DNA from: Rhodococcus sp. RD6.2
GTDB taxonomy: Bacteria > Actinomycetota > Actinomycetes > Mycobacteriales > Mycobacteriaceae
Direction of reading: 5' to 3'
Length of the DNA: 64,000 bases
Assembly (NCBI RefSeq): GCF_001040705.1
Contig: NZ_CVQP01000009.1
Coordinates: forward strand, 375,698 to 439,697
Both the position numbers and the translations under genes were made by a program. Under the pieces are notes generated by a model that was not told the origin of the DNA, made no database searches, and saw only the letters and a list, made by a program, of their open reading frames with translations. How positions within the stretch are numbered: position 1 is the stretch's first letter; the number at the start of each line of letters is the position of its first letter. Of this stretch, positions 8,094 through 15,621 are shown piece after piece.

Positions 8094-8376
8094 GTCGATC
8101 GTCTCCCTCCGGTCGGCCCTGTCGGTAGTACTCGGTCGAGAGGGGGGTGAACTCGGTGCGCGAGAACACCGCCTCGACTGGGAGTCCGAAGACCTCACAG
8201 ATGCGCAGTGCGAGGTCCAGGCTGGGGTAGTGGTCGCCGCGTTCGAGTGCGCCGACCGTCTGTGGGTTCACCTCGATCAGTTCCGCGAGTCGCGCTCGGC
8301 TCAGGGAACGCTCCGCCCGCAGGACCGCGATGCGGTTGTGGATGGGGCGGGATTCCCCGCGTCGAACCGGACTCAT
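8086..8376 (-). CDS. XRE-family (Cro/CI-type) transcriptional regulator
   Basis: 96 residues. The helix-turn-helix spans about residues 13-66 (NRIAVLRAERSLSRARLAEL, IEVNPQTVGALERGDHYPSL), followed by a short tail with GLPVEAVF. This is the compact YozG/PadR-replacement type of XRE regulator found at the head of ABC exporter operons. It leads the minus-strand cassette running to 2868. TTGACG lies upstream on the minus strand with AACACT 7 nt before the ATG, a possible weak leaderless promoter. It is divergent from the copper/DyP operon, with 96 nt between them. Confidence 0.85.
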   Translation of the reverse strand: MSPVRRGESRPIHNRIAVLRAERSLSRARLAELIEVNPQTVGALERGDHYPSLDLALRICEVFGLPVEAVFSRTEFTPLSTEYYRQGRPEGDDRHA

Positions 8377-8460
8377 GCACCCGAGTGTTGTGAAAACCCA
8401 ACAGTCCGTCAAGTTGTTCAAAGGATCGGGAGGGCGTCGAAGCGGTACGACGTGGTGTAG

Positions 8461-8466
8461 TAGCGT
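8461..8466 (+). promoter_or_regulatory. Leaderless-type -10 box (TAGCGT)
   Basis: TAGCGT ends 6 nt before the GTG at 8473 and no Shine-Dalgarno is present. This spacing puts the transcription start on the initiation codon. Confidence 0.45.
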
Positions 8467-8472
8467 CGGTGT

Positions 8473-8988
8473 GTGCACGTCACGGACTCGGCTCGGGTGC
8501 GCGGTGGTGCGGTCGGCGCGACCACCGCGGCGCTTGCGGTCGCCGCGCACGGTGCTGCTGGTGGTGGAGTTCCCACCGAATCCAGCATCCTTCTGCTCAC
8601 CGGTGTTGCCGTCGTGCTCGCGTCCGTTGTGACCGCCGTACCCGTGTTCCAGCACCGAGTCGCCGCGGTACCGGCGCTTCTCGCAGTGGGGCAGGTCGCC
8701 GCGCACCTCGCCCTCGCGGTCGGAGCGGGCCACCACCTCGGTGTGGCGCCGGCGATGCTCGCCGCCCACGGCATCGCGATCGCACTCTGCGGCCTTCTCA
8801 TCGTCGCGGCCGAACGCGTCGGACCGGCTGCCGCGGCTGCCGTGCGGTCGGTTGTCGCGGTCCTGCTCATCCCGGTCCGGGCCGTGGGCGGCGTCGCGGT
8901 CGCGCCCGCACCCGTCGCCGTCCGATCCCTCGCGACAGTTCTCTGCCGCAGCTGCGCGCCCCGGCGCGGTCCACCCGTCCTCGGCTGA
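8473..8988 (+). CDS. Four-helix membrane protein preceding the copper chaperone gene
   Basis: 171 residues. About four hydrophobic segments lie in residues 14-35, 40-60, 65-88 and 92-112, followed by an Ala/Val-rich hydrophobic region and a short C-terminal CRSCAPR motif. The histidine pair in AVGAGHHLGVAP and further histidines and methionines near the membrane faces could bind metal, but this is inference. Related small membrane proteins are commonly found before PCu(A)C and DyP genes in actinobacteria. The GTG start is supported by a TANNNT box 6 nt upstream. Confidence 0.7.
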   Translation: MHVTDSARVRGGAVGATTAALAVAAHGAAGGGVPTESSILLLTGVAVVLASVVTAVPVFQHRVAAVPALLAVGQVAAHLALAVGAGHHLGVAPAMLAAHGIAIALCGLLIVAAERVGPAAAAAVRSVVAVLLIPVRAVGGVAVAPAPVAVRSLATVLCRSCAPRRGPPVLG

Positions 8989-9077
8989 ATTCCGACCGAC
9001 TCCGGCGCCCCGACACTGCGGTGCGTCGACCCCGCGCGCCCTCGTGCGCCAACTCAGCCTTGAAGGACAACCGAATC

Positions 9078-9680
9078 ATGATGACGACACACCGCTTTCG
9101 CAACGCACTGCTCGCCGGCGGTACCGCGCTCTGCCTGGGGGCCGCCCTCGTAGGCTGCTCCGCGGACGACTCCGGCGCCGCGCCGGCAGCCGACTCCGTG
9201 ACCCTCACCGACGCCTGGGGCAAGGCCGCCGAGGCCGGCAGCATGACGGCCGTGTTCGGGACCCTCTCCAACAGTGCGGGATCGCCGGTGACGCTCACCG
9301 CGGTCACCACCGACGCCTCCCCGCGGGCCGAACTGCACGAAATGGCGTCCGACGGATCGGGTTCGATGTCGATGCGCCAGAAGGAGGGTGGCCTCGAGAT
9401 CCCCGCAGGAGGAGACAGCGTCCTGCAGCCGGGCGGCGAGCACGTGATGCTGTTCGACCTCAGCGCGCCGCTGAAGGCGGGCGATCAGCTGTCGATGACG
9501 CTGACGTTCTCCGACGGCAGTACCACCGACGTCCACGCGCAGGTCCGGGACTTCTCCGGCGCCCAGGAGAACTACTCCGAGAGCAGCGGTGAAGCGACCG
9601 AGCACGGTGGCGACATGGCCGAGCACGGTGGCGACATGGCCGAGCACAGCGGCGACATGAACGGCCACGCCGGTGGCTGA
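9078..9680 (+). CDS. PCu(A)C-type periplasmic copper chaperone, lipoprotein
   Basis: 200 residues. A lipoprotein signal peptide ends in the lipobox LVGC, so the protein is anchored outside the membrane. The PCu(A)C fold carries the copper motif: His-x-Met in LHEM, Met in SMSMRQ, and HVM after GGE. Members bind Cu(I) and deliver it to cuproenzymes such as cytochrome oxidase. The C-terminus adds three seven-residue repeats of the type EHGGDMA, rich in His, Met and Asp, beyond the usual domain. The gene overlaps the DyP peroxidase gene by 8 nt. Confidence 0.88.
   Translation: MMTTHRFRNALLAGGTALCLGAALVGCSADDSGAAPAADSVTLTDAWGKAAEAGSMTAVFGTLSNSAGSPVTLTAVTTDASPRAELHEMASDGSGSMSMRQKEGGLEIPAGGDSVLQPGGEHVMLFDLSAPLKAGDQLSMTLTFSDGSTTDVHAQVRDFSGAQENYSESSGEATEHGGDMAEHGGDMAEHSGDMNGHAGG
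9600..9662 (+). repeat. Three 21-bp tandem repeats encoding EHGGDMA-type units
   Basis: Units at 9600-9620, 9621-9641 and 9642-9662. The first two are identical and the third differs at a few positions. They encode a His/Met/Asp metal-binding tail on the copper chaperone. Confidence 0.9.
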
Positions 9681-10851
9681 TCTGAGTCGCCGCCGACTGC
9701 TCGGTGGCGGTGCACTGGCCGTCGGGGGTGCCGCGCTCGGATGGGGCGCGGCGTCCGCGGTCGACCGGACCGCGTCCGCGGTGACACCGGAAACGGTGCC
9801 GTTCCACGGTGAGCATCAGGCAGGTGTCGCGACGACTCCGCCCGCGCACACCACGTTCGTCGCGCTCGATCTGCGGCCCGACGCGGACCGCGACGCGATC
9901 ATCCGGCTGCTGCGGGTGTGGACCGACGACGCCACTCGGTTGACCGAGGGGCGCCCCGCGCTCGCCGACACCGAACCCGAGCTCGCACCGACCCCGGCCC
10001 GGCTCACGGTCACCGTCGGGTTCGGGCCACGCGTGTTCACGGTGGCCGGTGTCGAGGACCGGCGGCCTTCCTGGCTCGCGCCGCTGCCGCCGTTCGCGGT
10101 CGACCGACTCGAATCCCGCTGGAACGATGGCGATCTGCTGCTGCAGGTCGGATCCGACGACCCGGTGACCGTGGCGCACGCCCTGCGTGTCCTGCTCAAG
10201 GGGTCGCGGACGACGGCGACGGTGCGGTGGACGCAACGCGGGTTCCGACGAGCTCGCGGCAGTGAGCCCGAGGGCACCACGATGCGCAACCTCATGGGAC
10301 AGGTCGACGGCACCGTGAATCCGCAAGGCGGAACCGCGGACTTCGACGGCCTCGTCTGGAACACCGACGGGCCGCTCGCGGGCGGGACGTCGGTGGTGAT
10401 CCGCCGGATCCGGCTCGACCTCGACGCCTGGGACGAGTTGGACCGTCCGGGACGCGAGATCGTCATGGGCCGACGGCTGTCCGACGGGGCGCCGCTGACG
10501 GGGAACGCCGAACACGACGAACCGGACTTCGGTGCGATCGGCTCCGGTGGGTTCACGGTGATCGCGCCGAACTCTCACATCGCGCTGTCCCGGTCCCTCG
10601 ACCCGAGTGAGCGCTTCCACCGGCGGTCGTACAACTACGACGACGCCCCCGCCGGGGATGAGGTGTCGGACTCCGGGCTGATCTTCGTGTCCTACCAGGC
10701 GGATCCGGTCGCGCAGTTCGTCCCCGTGCAGCAACGCCTGTCGGATGCGGACCTGTTCAACACGTGGTCGACGCCGATCGGGTCGGCGGTGTTCGCCATC
10801 CTCCCGGGTTGCCGCGAGGGCGAGTACCTGGGTCAGTCGCTCCTCGGGTAG
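9673..10851 (+). CDS. DyP-type heme peroxidase, Tat-exported (EfeB-like)
   Basis: 392 residues. A twin-arginine signal (DLSRRRLLGGGALAVGG) opens the protein, followed by a disordered linker. The DyP motif GQVDG is at 209-213, with Asp212 the distal catalytic acid. His316 in ERFHRRSYNYDD is the likely proximal heme ligand. DyP/EfeB enzymes oxidise dyes, phenols or porphyrinogen-like substrates with H2O2. The GTG start overlaps the copper chaperone gene by 8 nt, so the two exported proteins are made together; a joint redox/metal role at the cell surface is inferred. Confidence 0.9.
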   Translation: MADLSRRRLLGGGALAVGGAALGWGAASAVDRTASAVTPETVPFHGEHQAGVATTPPAHTTFVALDLRPDADRDAIIRLLRVWTDDATRLTEGRPALADTEPELAPTPARLTVTVGFGPRVFTVAGVEDRRPSWLAPLPPFAVDRLESRWNDGDLLLQVGSDDPVTVAHALRVLLKGSRTTATVRWTQRGFRRARGSEPEGTTMRNLMGQVDGTVNPQGGTADFDGLVWNTDGPLAGGTSVVIRRIRLDLDAWDELDRPGREIVMGRRLSDGAPLTGNAEHDEPDFGAIGSGGFTVIAPNSHIALSRSLDPSERFHRRSYNYDDAPAGDEVSDSGLIFVSYQADPVAQFVPVQQRLSDADLFNTWSTPIGSAVFAILPGCREGEYLGQSLLG

Positions 10852-10856
10852 GCGCC

Positions 10857-12497
10857 TCACTCCTCGGTAAGGTGCCCGCCGTCCATCCGCCACCGGCGGG
10901 TGCTGCGCATCGTGTCCAGCATCCGCCGGTCGTGGGTGACGAGGAGCAGCGTCCCGTTGTAGGACTCCATCGCCTGCTCGAGCTGTTCGATCGCGGGCAG
11001 GTCGAGATGGTTGGTGGGCTCGTCCAGCACCAGCAGGTTCACGCCGCGGGCCTGGAGCAGGGCGAGTGCGGCGCGGGTGCGCTCACCGGGGGAGAGCGAA
11101 TTCGCCGGGCGCAGAACGTGGTGCCCCTTGAGGCCGAACTTGGCGAGCAGGGTGCGGACGTCGGCGTCGGGCCAGTCGGGCACCTGCGCGCCGAACGCCT
11201 CAGCGAGCGGCTGATCGCCCTCGAACAGTCCGCGGGCTTGATCGACCTCACCGACCGCGACGCCGGAGCCCAGTGTTGCGGTGCCCTCGTCGGGGGTGAG
11301 GCGGCCGAGCAGCACACTCAGCAGCGTCGACTTGCCGGAGCCGTTCGGTCCGGTGACGAGAATGCGGTCACCCCAGTCGATCTGGGTGTGGATCGGGCCG
11401 AGCCGGAACGTTTCACGCTGAACAACGGCACCGGACAGCGTCGCGACGACGGCGCCGCTGCGGGGTGCGTCGGCGATCTCCATCCGCAGTTCCCACTCCT
11501 TGCGGGGCTCCTCGACGACGTCGAGGCGTTCGATGCGGCGTTGCGTCTGACGGGCTTTCGCGGCCTGCTTCTCCGTGGATTCGGCGCGTGCCTTGCGTCC
11601 CATCTTGTCGGAGTCGGCGCCCTTGGCCTTGCGGCGGTTGTTGCGGACACCGTGCTCGAGCCAGTTGCGTTGCATCTGCGCCCGCGCCTCGAGGCCCGAG
11701 AGGGTGTCGGCGTACTCCTCGTACCGCTCGCGTGCGTGCCTGCGGGCGACGGCTCGTTCCGCCAGGTACGACTCGTAACTGCCGTCGTACACGGCGATCT
11801 GCTGCTGTGCGAGATCGAGTTCGACGATCCCGGTGACGGTGCGCGCCAGGAACTCCCGGTCGTGGCTGACCACCACGACGCCCGTGCGTGTCTCGGCGAC
11901 GAACCGTTCCAGGCGTTCGAGGCCGTCGAGGTCGAGGTCGTTGGTCGGCTCGTCGAGCAGCAGGACGTCGTATCGGGACAGCAGCAGCGCCGCCAGCCCG
12001 ACGCGCGCGGCCTGCCCACCGGACAGTGCCGTCATCTCGGCGTCCAGTCCCGCGGTGAGGCCCAGGTCGTCGAGGACCTGTCCGGCCCGCTCGTGCAGGT
12101 CGGCGCCGCCGAGCGCGAGCCAGCGTTCGAGCGCGTGCGCGTACCGGTCGTCGCCGCCCGGCTCCGTCAGCGTTTCGGCGGACGCGTTCATCTCGGTCTC
12201 GGCGGCGGTGACGCCGGTGCGGCGACCGAGGTACGCCTCGACGGTTTCGCCGGGGATGCGTTCGAGTTCCTGGACGAGGTGCCCGACGGTCGCGTCCGGC
12301 GGGCTGAGGGAGACCGTGCCCTCGACGTCGGCGGTGGTGTCGCCGGAGAGGATGGACAGCAGGGTGGACTTGCCTGCGCCGTTGGCTCCGACCAGGCCGA
12401 TCACGTCCCCGGGCGCGACCACGAGATCGAAACCGGTGAACAGGGTGCGTTCGCCGCGAGCGGCGGAGACGTCGTCGGCGTGGAGGGTGGCGCTCAT
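10857..12497 (-). CDS. ABC-F family ATPase (ribosome-associated type)
   Basis: 546 residues with two ATP-binding domains and no membrane segments. First Walker A GANGAGKST (37-45), signature LSGGQ and Walker B LLLDEPTNDLDLD; second Walker A GPNGSGKST and LVLDEPTNHLDLP. The two are joined by a charged linker with RKAKGADSDKMGRKARAE, as in ABC-F proteins that act on the ribosome (translation factors or antibiotic-resistance proteins). The segment is short and arginine/lysine-rich. It converges with the DyP gene (5 nt apart). Whether it confers drug resistance cannot be told. Confidence 0.92.
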   Translation of the reverse strand: MSATLHADDVSAARGERTLFTGFDLVVAPGDVIGLVGANGAGKSTLLSILSGDTTADVEGTVSLSPPDATVGHLVQELERIPGETVEAYLGRRTGVTAAETEMNASAETLTEPGGDDRYAHALERWLALGGADLHERAGQVLDDLGLTAGLDAEMTALSGGQAARVGLAALLLSRYDVLLLDEPTNDLDLDGLERLERFVAETRTGVVVVSHDREFLARTVTGIVELDLAQQQIAVYDGSYESYLAERAVARRHARERYEEYADTLSGLEARAQMQRNWLEHGVRNNRRKAKGADSDKMGRKARAESTEKQAAKARQTQRRIERLDVVEEPRKEWELRMEIADAPRSGAVVATLSGAVVQRETFRLGPIHTQIDWGDRILVTGPNGSGKSTLLSVLLGRLTPDEGTATLGSGVAVGEVDQARGLFEGDQPLAEAFGAQVPDWPDADVRTLLAKFGLKGHHVLRPANSLSPGERTRAALALLQARGVNLLVLDEPTNHLDLPAIEQLEQAMESYNGTLLLVTHDRRMLDTMRSTRRWRMDGGHLTEE

Positions 12498-12573
12498 GAG
12501 GTGATTGTCTCAGTCGCCGCTGTGACCGCCCGAGGCGGGAACAATCGCAGGTTCGATGTGGTTGGAGTGTTGC

Positions 12574-13422
12574 ATGACATCTGTGAGCCCAGTTCCGAAC
12601 GTGCCGCTCAATGACGGCAACACCATCCCCCAGGTGGGGTTCGGGGTGTGGCAGGTTCCCGATGACGAGACCTTCACCGCGGTGACCAGTGCCCTGAGCA
12701 TCGGCTACCGCAGCATCGACACCGCCGCGATCTACGGCAACGAGGTGGGAACCGGGCGGGCGATCGCCGCGTCCGGCGTGCCGCGTGACGAACTGTTCGT
12801 CACCACCAAGCTGTGGAACGGCAAGACCCAGCCGTGGACCCGTGACTCCGTCTTCTTCGAGTTCGACGCCTCGCTCGACCGGCTCGGCCTCGACCACCTC
12901 GACCTGTACCTGATCCATTGGCCGCGCGCCGTGCGGGACGACTACCGCGAGATCTGGCGGGCACTGACGGAGTTGAAGGCCGACGGCCGCGTCACGTCGA
13001 TCGGCGTCTCCAACTTCCAGCCCGCCCAGGTGCGCACCATCATCGACGACACGGGCGTCACCCCGGTGATCAACCAGATCGAGGTGCACCCCGATTTCGC
13101 GCAGCCCGAATTGCGGGCCCTGCATCAGGAACTCGGCATCGTCACCGAGGCGTGGTCGCCGCTCGGCCAGGGCCGGGGCCTGCTCGACGATCCGGTCCTC
13201 GCCCGGATCGCGGAGAAGCACCAGCGGTCGACGGCACAGGTCGTGTTGGGCTGGCACCTGCAGCTCGGCAACGTCGTGATCCCGAAGTCCGTGACGCCGC
13301 ACCGGATTCGGCAGAACTTCGAGGTGTTCGACTTCGAACTGGACACCGACGATCTCGCCGCCATCGAGAGCCTCGACGTCGGCAACCGGCTCGGCCCCGA
13401 TCCGGACACCTTCGACGTCTGA
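12574..13422 (+). CDS. Aldo/keto reductase (AKR5-like, 2,5-diketo-D-gluconate reductase family)
   Basis: 282 residues, a single (beta/alpha)8 barrel. The AKR catalytic tetrad is present: Asp49 (SIDTA), Tyr54 (IYGNE), Lys79 (TTKLW) and His115 (LIHWP). The NADPH-binding end shows PKSVTPHRIRQNF. Family members reduce ketones and aldehydes such as methylglyoxal. ATG 12574 is chosen over ATG 12556 because GGAG (12564-12567) is 6 nt upstream and family members start here. It is divergent from the ABC-F gene. M. tuberculosis Rv2971 is a similar enzyme. Confidence 0.9.
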   Translation: MTSVSPVPNVPLNDGNTIPQVGFGVWQVPDDETFTAVTSALSIGYRSIDTAAIYGNEVGTGRAIAASGVPRDELFVTTKLWNGKTQPWTRDSVFFEFDASLDRLGLDHLDLYLIHWPRAVRDDYREIWRALTELKADGRVTSIGVSNFQPAQVRTIIDDTGVTPVINQIEVHPDFAQPELRALHQELGIVTEAWSPLGQGRGLLDDPVLARIAEKHQRSTAQVVLGWHLQLGNVVIPKSVTPHRIRQNFEVFDFELDTDDLAAIESLDVGNRLGPDPDTFDV

Positions 13423-13432
13423 GCAATACCGG

Positions 13433-13464
13433 AGGCGCCGTCGACCGAGGGGTCGGCGGCGCCT
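13433..13464. terminator. Bidirectional hairpin terminator
   Basis: Two 14-nt arms (13433-13446 and 13451-13464) pair with one mismatch around a GAGG loop, between the convergent reductase and MMPL genes. No U-tract, as is common in actinobacteria. Confidence 0.65.
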
Positions 13465-13475
13465 AGGCGTTTGGG

Positions 13476-15599
13476 TCACACCCTTGCGAGGCGTTCCTCG
13501 GTGGCGCCGCCCTCGACGTCGAGGTTCGGCAACGTCCGCTCCAACCAGGCCGGCGCCCACCAGTTGAACCGGCCGAGGAGCGCCATCGTCGCGGGCACGA
13601 GCACCATCCGCACGATCGTGACGTCGATGAGGACGGCGACTGCGAGGCCGACGCCCAGCATCTTCACGGTGACGTCCGCGTCGAGCGCGAAGCCGGTGAA
13701 CACGGCGATCATGATGGCGGCGGCACTGGTGATGACGCGTCCCGTCGCGGCGAGACCCTGCACCACCGCGCCGTGCGGATCGCCGCTGCGGAGCCACATT
13801 TCACGGACCCGGGACAGCAGGAACACCTCGTAGTCCATGGACAGCCCGAACAGGATCGTGAACATGAGGATCGGCACCCAACTCGACACGGGTGTCCGGC
13901 CGGGCAATCCGAGAGCGGTTGCACCCCAACCCCACTGGAACACGGCCACCATCACCCCGTAGGTCGCAGCGACGGACAGCAGGTTCATCGCCGCCGCTTT
14001 CACCGCGACGACGGGTGCGCGGAACACGACGGTCAGCAGCGCCACGGACAGCGCGACGACGATTCCGACGACCAGCCACAGCCGCTCCGCGAGCCGGGCG
14101 GAGATGTCGACGAACGTCGCGGTGACGCCGGTGATGTGGACGCCGGCCGGCAGTGACGCCCGCAGGCGGTGCACCGTCTCGGTCGTCGCCTCGTTCTGGG
14201 GCGCCGTGGTCGGTTCGGCCGTGACGACGGCGGCGCGGCCGTCCGCGTTGACGATCGGCGGTGTCACGCGGGCGATGCCGGGATCCTGGCTCAGGGTCGC
14301 GGCGACCGCCGTCGGGTCGACCCCGCTGCTCCTGTCCACCGCGACCAGGAGGGGGCCGTTCGTGCCGGGCCCGAACTCGGCTGCCACGAGGTCGTGTGCG
14401 ACGCGGATGGTGTTCGAGGTGGGTGCGCTGCCTGCGTCCTGCGGCCACGTCCGCATCTGCAGCACCGGCGCCGCGAGCAGCAGGAGCAGGAGCAGCGCGC
14501 CGACGGCCCACGGCCACGGGCGGCGTCCCACCCGACGCGCCCAACGGGCGGTCAGCGGCTCACGTGCTGCTCGTGGCCGGGACGCACGACCCCGGCGTCC
14601 CAGCACGCCGCGCCTCTGGCGTCCGAGTACGCGAAGTCCGGCCAGTCCGCACAGCGCCGGCACGAGGGTGATCGCCGCCAGCATCACCGCCCCGACAGTC
14701 AGGAACGTCGCGTACCCGAACGACGAGTACACGGGCAGGCCGGCCAGTCGCAGCCCGAACAGCGACACGAGGACCGTCGACCCTGCGAACACCACGGACA
14801 CGCCTGCGGTCCCGTTGGCGTAGCCGGCGGCCTCCCGCGGTGCCATTCCGTCACGCAGACCGTCGGCGTAGCGCGTCACCAGCAGCAACGCGTAGTCGAT
14901 GCCGACACCGATCCCGACCATGGTCGCGATGGTCGGCGCGATCGTGCTGACGTCGGTGACGGCCGCAGCCGCCGTGATCAGTGCGCCGCCGACCCCGACG
15001 CCGGTCAACGCGACCAGCAGCGGCAGGCCCGCGGCGACCACGGAGCCGAACGCGAACACGAGGATCAGCAGCGCGACCCCGATGCCGATCAGCTCCGCGG
15101 AACCGGACGGAGCGGAGTTGTTCTCGTGGACCTCGCCGCCGAACTCCACCTGGAGGCCCGCGGTGCGGGTGTCCGCGGCGGCGGCCTCGAGCGGATCGGT
15201 CCCTTCGGATCCGGTGAAGTCGGTGACGGGGATCGAGTACCGGACGTCGAGGATCGCGGTGTCGCCGCCGTCGGACAGGCGCGGCGGCGCCACGAACCCC
15301 ACGCCGGGAAGCTCGGCGAGGCGTTCGCCGAGTGACGACAGTTCCGCTGCGGGCACGGCGCCGTCGGGGGAGTGCACGACCACCCGCGCGTCCGTTCCGG
15401 ACATTGCCGGGAATCGGTCGGCGAGCAGGTGCGCGCCCGGAGTTGACGCGAGGCCGGGGATGTCGTAGTCGTCGCGGGTTTCTCCGCCTGCGACGACGGC
15501 AAGCGTCACGGCGGTCGCGAGGATCGCCGCCCAGAGGGACAGGATGCGCCAGGGATGCGCGGCGCCGGCCGAACCGACGCGATACAGGAAGGTGCTCAT
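13476..15599 (-). CDS. MMPL-family (RND superfamily) transporter
   Basis: 707 residues. TM1 (about 17-37) is followed by an extracytoplasmic domain (about 40-165), a six-helix block, a second extracytoplasmic domain and another six-helix block ending with NLDVEGG. The motif GIGVGIDYALLLVTRYADGLR is the MMPL/RND core; the second half has FGLSMDYEVFLLSRVREMW. MmpL proteins use the proton gradient to export lipids, siderophores or drugs. It begins 22 nt after the SARP/AfsR-like regulator gene on the same strand, so it is probably co-transcribed with it. Confidence 0.9.
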   Translation of the reverse strand: MSTFLYRVGSAGAAHPWRILSLWAAILATAVTLAVVAGGETRDDYDIPGLASTPGAHLLADRFPAMSGTDARVVVHSPDGAVPAAELSSLGERLAELPGVGFVAPPRLSDGGDTAILDVRYSIPVTDFTGSEGTDPLEAAAADTRTAGLQVEFGGEVHENNSAPSGSAELIGIGVALLILVFAFGSVVAAGLPLLVALTGVGVGGALITAAAAVTDVSTIAPTIATMVGIGVGIDYALLLVTRYADGLRDGMAPREAAGYANGTAGVSVVFAGSTVLVSLFGLRLAGLPVYSSFGYATFLTVGAVMLAAITLVPALCGLAGLRVLGRQRRGVLGRRGRASRPRAAREPLTARWARRVGRRPWPWAVGALLLLLLLAAPVLQMRTWPQDAGSAPTSNTIRVAHDLVAAEFGPGTNGPLLVAVDRSSGVDPTAVAATLSQDPGIARVTPPIVNADGRAAVVTAEPTTAPQNEATTETVHRLRASLPAGVHITGVTATFVDISARLAERLWLVVGIVVALSVALLTVVFRAPVVAVKAAAMNLLSVAATYGVMVAVFQWGWGATALGLPGRTPVSSWVPILMFTILFGLSMDYEVFLLSRVREMWLRSGDPHGAVVQGLAATGRVITSAAAIMIAVFTGFALDADVTVKMLGVGLAVAVLIDVTIVRMVLVPATMALLGRFNWWAPAWLERTLPNLDVEGGATEERLARV

Positions 15600-15621
15600 G
15601 GCACCACGGTCACGCCTGCCG

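Noticed and set aside
9600..9662. Possible CRISPR or regulatory repeat
   Set aside because: 21-bp repeats are in frame and encode a metal-binding tail, with no spacers.
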